Part shown: piece by piece, positions 6,102 through 7,323 of the stretch
How the letters are laid out: each line of letters opens with the position of its first letter
How positions within the stretch are numbered: the first letter of the stretch is position 1
Assembly: GCA_021777365.1 (NCBI GenBank)
Contig: JAJYDP010000241.1
Coordinates: 1-7,323 of the forward strand
Reading direction: 5' to 3'
DNA length: 7,323 nt
From: Chloroflexota bacterium
Lineage (GTDB): Bacteria > Chloroflexota > Limnocylindria > Limnocylindrales > CSP1-4
The notes under the pieces: generated by a model
Databases searched by the model: none
What the model was told of the DNA's origin: nothing
Seen by the model: only the letters and a program-made list of their open reading frames with translations
Translations under genes and position numbers: made by a program

Positions 6102-6118
6102 CGAGTCTGTAAGGCCAA

Positions 6119-6134
6119 GTCTCGCCTGTGAGAC
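6119..6134. promoter_or_regulatory. Putative regulator operator, copy 2 (between iclR and hutU)
   Basis: GTCTCGCCTGTGAGAC has the same perfect GTCTC/GAGAC arms and 6-bp spacer as copy 1, 81 bp away. It lies between the -35 candidates of the two divergent genes, 57 bp before the hutU ATG. The GAGA of its right arm also begins a second small palindrome, GAGA-N5-TCTC (6130-6142). An imperfect longer dyad, GAGTCTGT (6103-6110) with ACAGATTC (6133-6140), 7 of 8 paired, overlaps it. Confidence 0.6.
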
Positions 6135-6153
6135 AGATTCTCCAGGGCGGGTC

Positions 6154-6182
6154 TTGCGGGCTGCGTTGCCGGCTCGTAGGTT
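6154..6182 (+). promoter_or_regulatory. Candidate hutU promoter
   Basis: TTGCGG (6154-6159), a 17-bp spacer and TAGGTT (6177-6182) form a weak -35/-10 pair. The -35 hexamer is the same as in the iclR candidate, and the -10 fits TANNNT. It ends 8 bp before the hutU ATG, placing the likely transcript start at or next to the start codon. No Shine-Dalgarno sequence precedes the ATG, so a leaderless message is possible. Confidence 0.35.
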
Positions 6183-6190
6183 CATTGGCC

Positions 6191-6206
6191 ATGGAGACGA
6201 CTGCAT
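6191..6206 (+). repeat. Short direct repeat, copy 2 (over the hutU start codon)
   Basis: ATGGAGACGACTGCAT forms the first five codons of hutU and repeats the block at 6045-6061 almost exactly. It contains a GAGAC identical to the operator arm but no GTCTC arm at the matching distance, so at most it is a half-site of the palindromes. Confidence 0.5.
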
Positions 6207-7323
6207 CGAAGGTGATGGAATCACCTGTCGGCCTCACCGGCCCCAGCGGTTCGACCATCGTCACGCCCGGCCACGGCCCCCGCCCGGTCCGCGCACCGCG
6301 AGGCCCGGAGCGCACCTGCAAGGGCTGGGGACAGGAAGCCGCCCTGCGGATGCTCATGAACAACCTCGACCCCGAGGTGGGCGAGGCACCGGACCAGCTG
6401 ATCGTGTACGGCGGCACCGGGCGCGCGGCCCGCAGCTGGGAGGCCTTCGACGCCATCGTGGCGTCGCTCCGGGAGCTGGAGAACGACGAGACCCTGCTGG
6501 TGCAGTCGGGCAAGCCGGTCGGGATCTTCCGCACGACGCCCGACGCCCCCCGGGTCCTGATCGCCAACGCCAACCTGGTGCCCCACTGGGGTACCTGGGG
6601 CGTGTTCCGCGAGCTGGAGCGGATGGGGCTGACCATGTTCGGCCAGATGACCGCGGGCTCCTGGATCTACATCGCCACCCAGGGGATCATCCAGGGCACC
6701 TACGAGACGTTCGCCGAGATGGCGCGCCAGCACTTCGGTGGCACGCTGCGGGAGCGCGTGGTCCTGACCGCAGGCCTGGGCGGCATGGGCGGCGCGCAGC
6801 CGCTGGCGATCACCATGAACGAAGGCGTCGGCCTCTGCATCGAGGTGGACCCGGCCCGGGCAGAACGCCGCCACGCGGCGGGCTACGTCGACGAGCTGAC
6901 GGCGGACCTCGACGACGCGCTGGCCCGGGTGGAGGCGGCCCGGGCGGAGGGCCGGCCCCTCTCCGTCGCGCTGGTGGCCAACGCCGCCGACGTGGAACCC
7001 GAGCTGGTCCGACGGGGCTGGCGGCCGGACGCGCTGACCGACCAGACCAGCGCGCACGACCTGCTCGGCGGGTACGTGCCGGGCGGCATGACCTTCGAGG
7101 CCGCGCTCGCGCTCCGGGCCGCGGAGCCCGACGCGTACCTGGCGGCAAGCCGCGAAAGCGTTGTCCGCCACGTCCGCGCGATGCTGGCGCTGCAGCGCGG
7201 GGGCGCGGTGGCCTTCGACTACGGCAACAACATCCGCCAGGCGGCCGCCGACGGGGGCGTTCCGGACGCCTTCGACATCGTCGGGTTCGTGCCGCTGTTC
7301 ATCCGGCCGCTCTTCTGCGAGGG
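6191..7323 (+). CDS. hutU: Urocanase (urocanate hydratase), N-terminal 377 residues, cut by window end
   Basis: Urocanase converts urocanate and water to 4-imidazolone-5-propionate in the cytoplasm, the second step of histidine degradation, using tightly bound NAD+ as an electrophile. The frame is open from ATG 6191 to the window edge, about two-thirds of the usual ~555 residues. Unmistakable family blocks are RAPRG (34-38), [20 protein letters not shown] (43-62), [12 protein letters not shown] (73-84), [10 protein letters not shown] (102-111), [10 protein letters not shown] (151-160), the Gly-rich NAD-binding [10 protein letters not shown] (195-204), DQTSAHD (284-290), FDYGNNIR (342-349) and IRPLFCE. 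The active-site Cys of the FQGLPxRICW signature lies beyond the window, so catalytic integrity cannot be judged. About 33 residues precede the conserved core; a start at ATG 6215 is possible. Differences from typical sequences include HWGTWGVF for HWATWEHF and MNEG for MNGG. It is divergent from the IclR-type gene and shares its regulatory region. Confidence 0.95.
   Translation, partial: METTASKVMESPVGLTGPSGSTIVTPGHGPRPVRAPRGPERTCKGWGQEAALRMLMNNLDPEVGEAPDQLIVYGGTGRAARSWEAFDAIVASLRELENDETLLVQSGKPVGIFRTTPDAPRVLIANANLVPHWGTWGVFRELERMGLTMFGQMTAGSWIYIATQGIIQGTYETFAEMARQHFGGTLRERVVLTAGLGGMGGAQPLAITMNEGVGLCIEVDPARAERRHAAGYVDELTADLDDALARVEAARAEGRPLSVALVANAADVEPELVRRGWRPDALTDQTSAHDLLGGYVPGGMTFEAALALRAAEPDAYLAASRESVVRHVRAMLALQRGGAVAFDYGNNIRQAAADGGVPDAFDIVGFVPLFIRPLFCE

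Noticed and set aside
5551..6636. 361-codon open frame on the - strand crossing the iclR/hutU intergenic region
   Set aside because: Out of frame with the IclR protein and Ser/Arg/Pro-rich; it would erase the divergent promoter region and shows no domain.
6221..7171. 316-codon open frame on the - strand
   Set aside because: Antisense to hutU, which has unmistakable urocanase blocks; the antisense translation has no family features.

Overview
The window reads as ordinary chromosomal DNA of a high-GC bacterium. By eye it is well over 60% G+C, with strongly G/C-biased third codon positions, GTG starts and tightly overlapping genes. An actinobacterium or a high-GC Chloroflexota-type organism would fit; the sequence alone does not settle it. 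No mobile element, RNA gene or CRISPR array was seen.

Layout, left to right. (1) Positions 2-430 (+) hold the C-terminal end of an ABC-2 type membrane permease, cut by the window edge. (2) Positions 435-5029 (-) hold a complete branched-chain-amino-acid-type (HAAT/Liv) ABC importer. In transcription order it is a lipoprotein binding protein (livK-like, 5029-3836), permeases livH (3799-2924) and livM (2927-1986), and ATPases livG (1999-1148) and livF (1151-435). The last four genes overlap by 4, 14 and 4 bp, which implies one translationally coupled transcript. (3) Positions 5102-6061 (-) hold an IclR-family regulator, 72 bp upstream of livK on the same strand and probably the first gene of the transporter operon. 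It is unusual: two IclR-type winged-helix segments stand in tandem before a shortened effector domain. (4) Positions 6191 to the window end (+), divergent from the regulator, hold the first 377 residues of urocanase (hutU), the second enzyme of histidine degradation.

The most interesting signal is around the divergent iclR/hutU start region. A 16-bp palindrome, GTCTC-N6-GAGAC, occurs twice, 81 bp apart, with 13 of 16 positions identical between copies. One copy lies between the two divergent genes and the other at the 5' end of iclR. A separate near-identical 16-17 bp block sits at both start codons. I read these as probable operators of the IclR protein controlling both hutU and the iclR-liv operon.

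Working model (inference): the regulator senses histidine, urocanate or a related compound. It coordinates urocanase (and any hut genes beyond the window) with a Liv-type importer for the same compound class. The binding protein seems to lack some ligand-contacting residues of E. coli LivJ, which fits a substrate other than leucine/isoleucine/valine but does not identify it.
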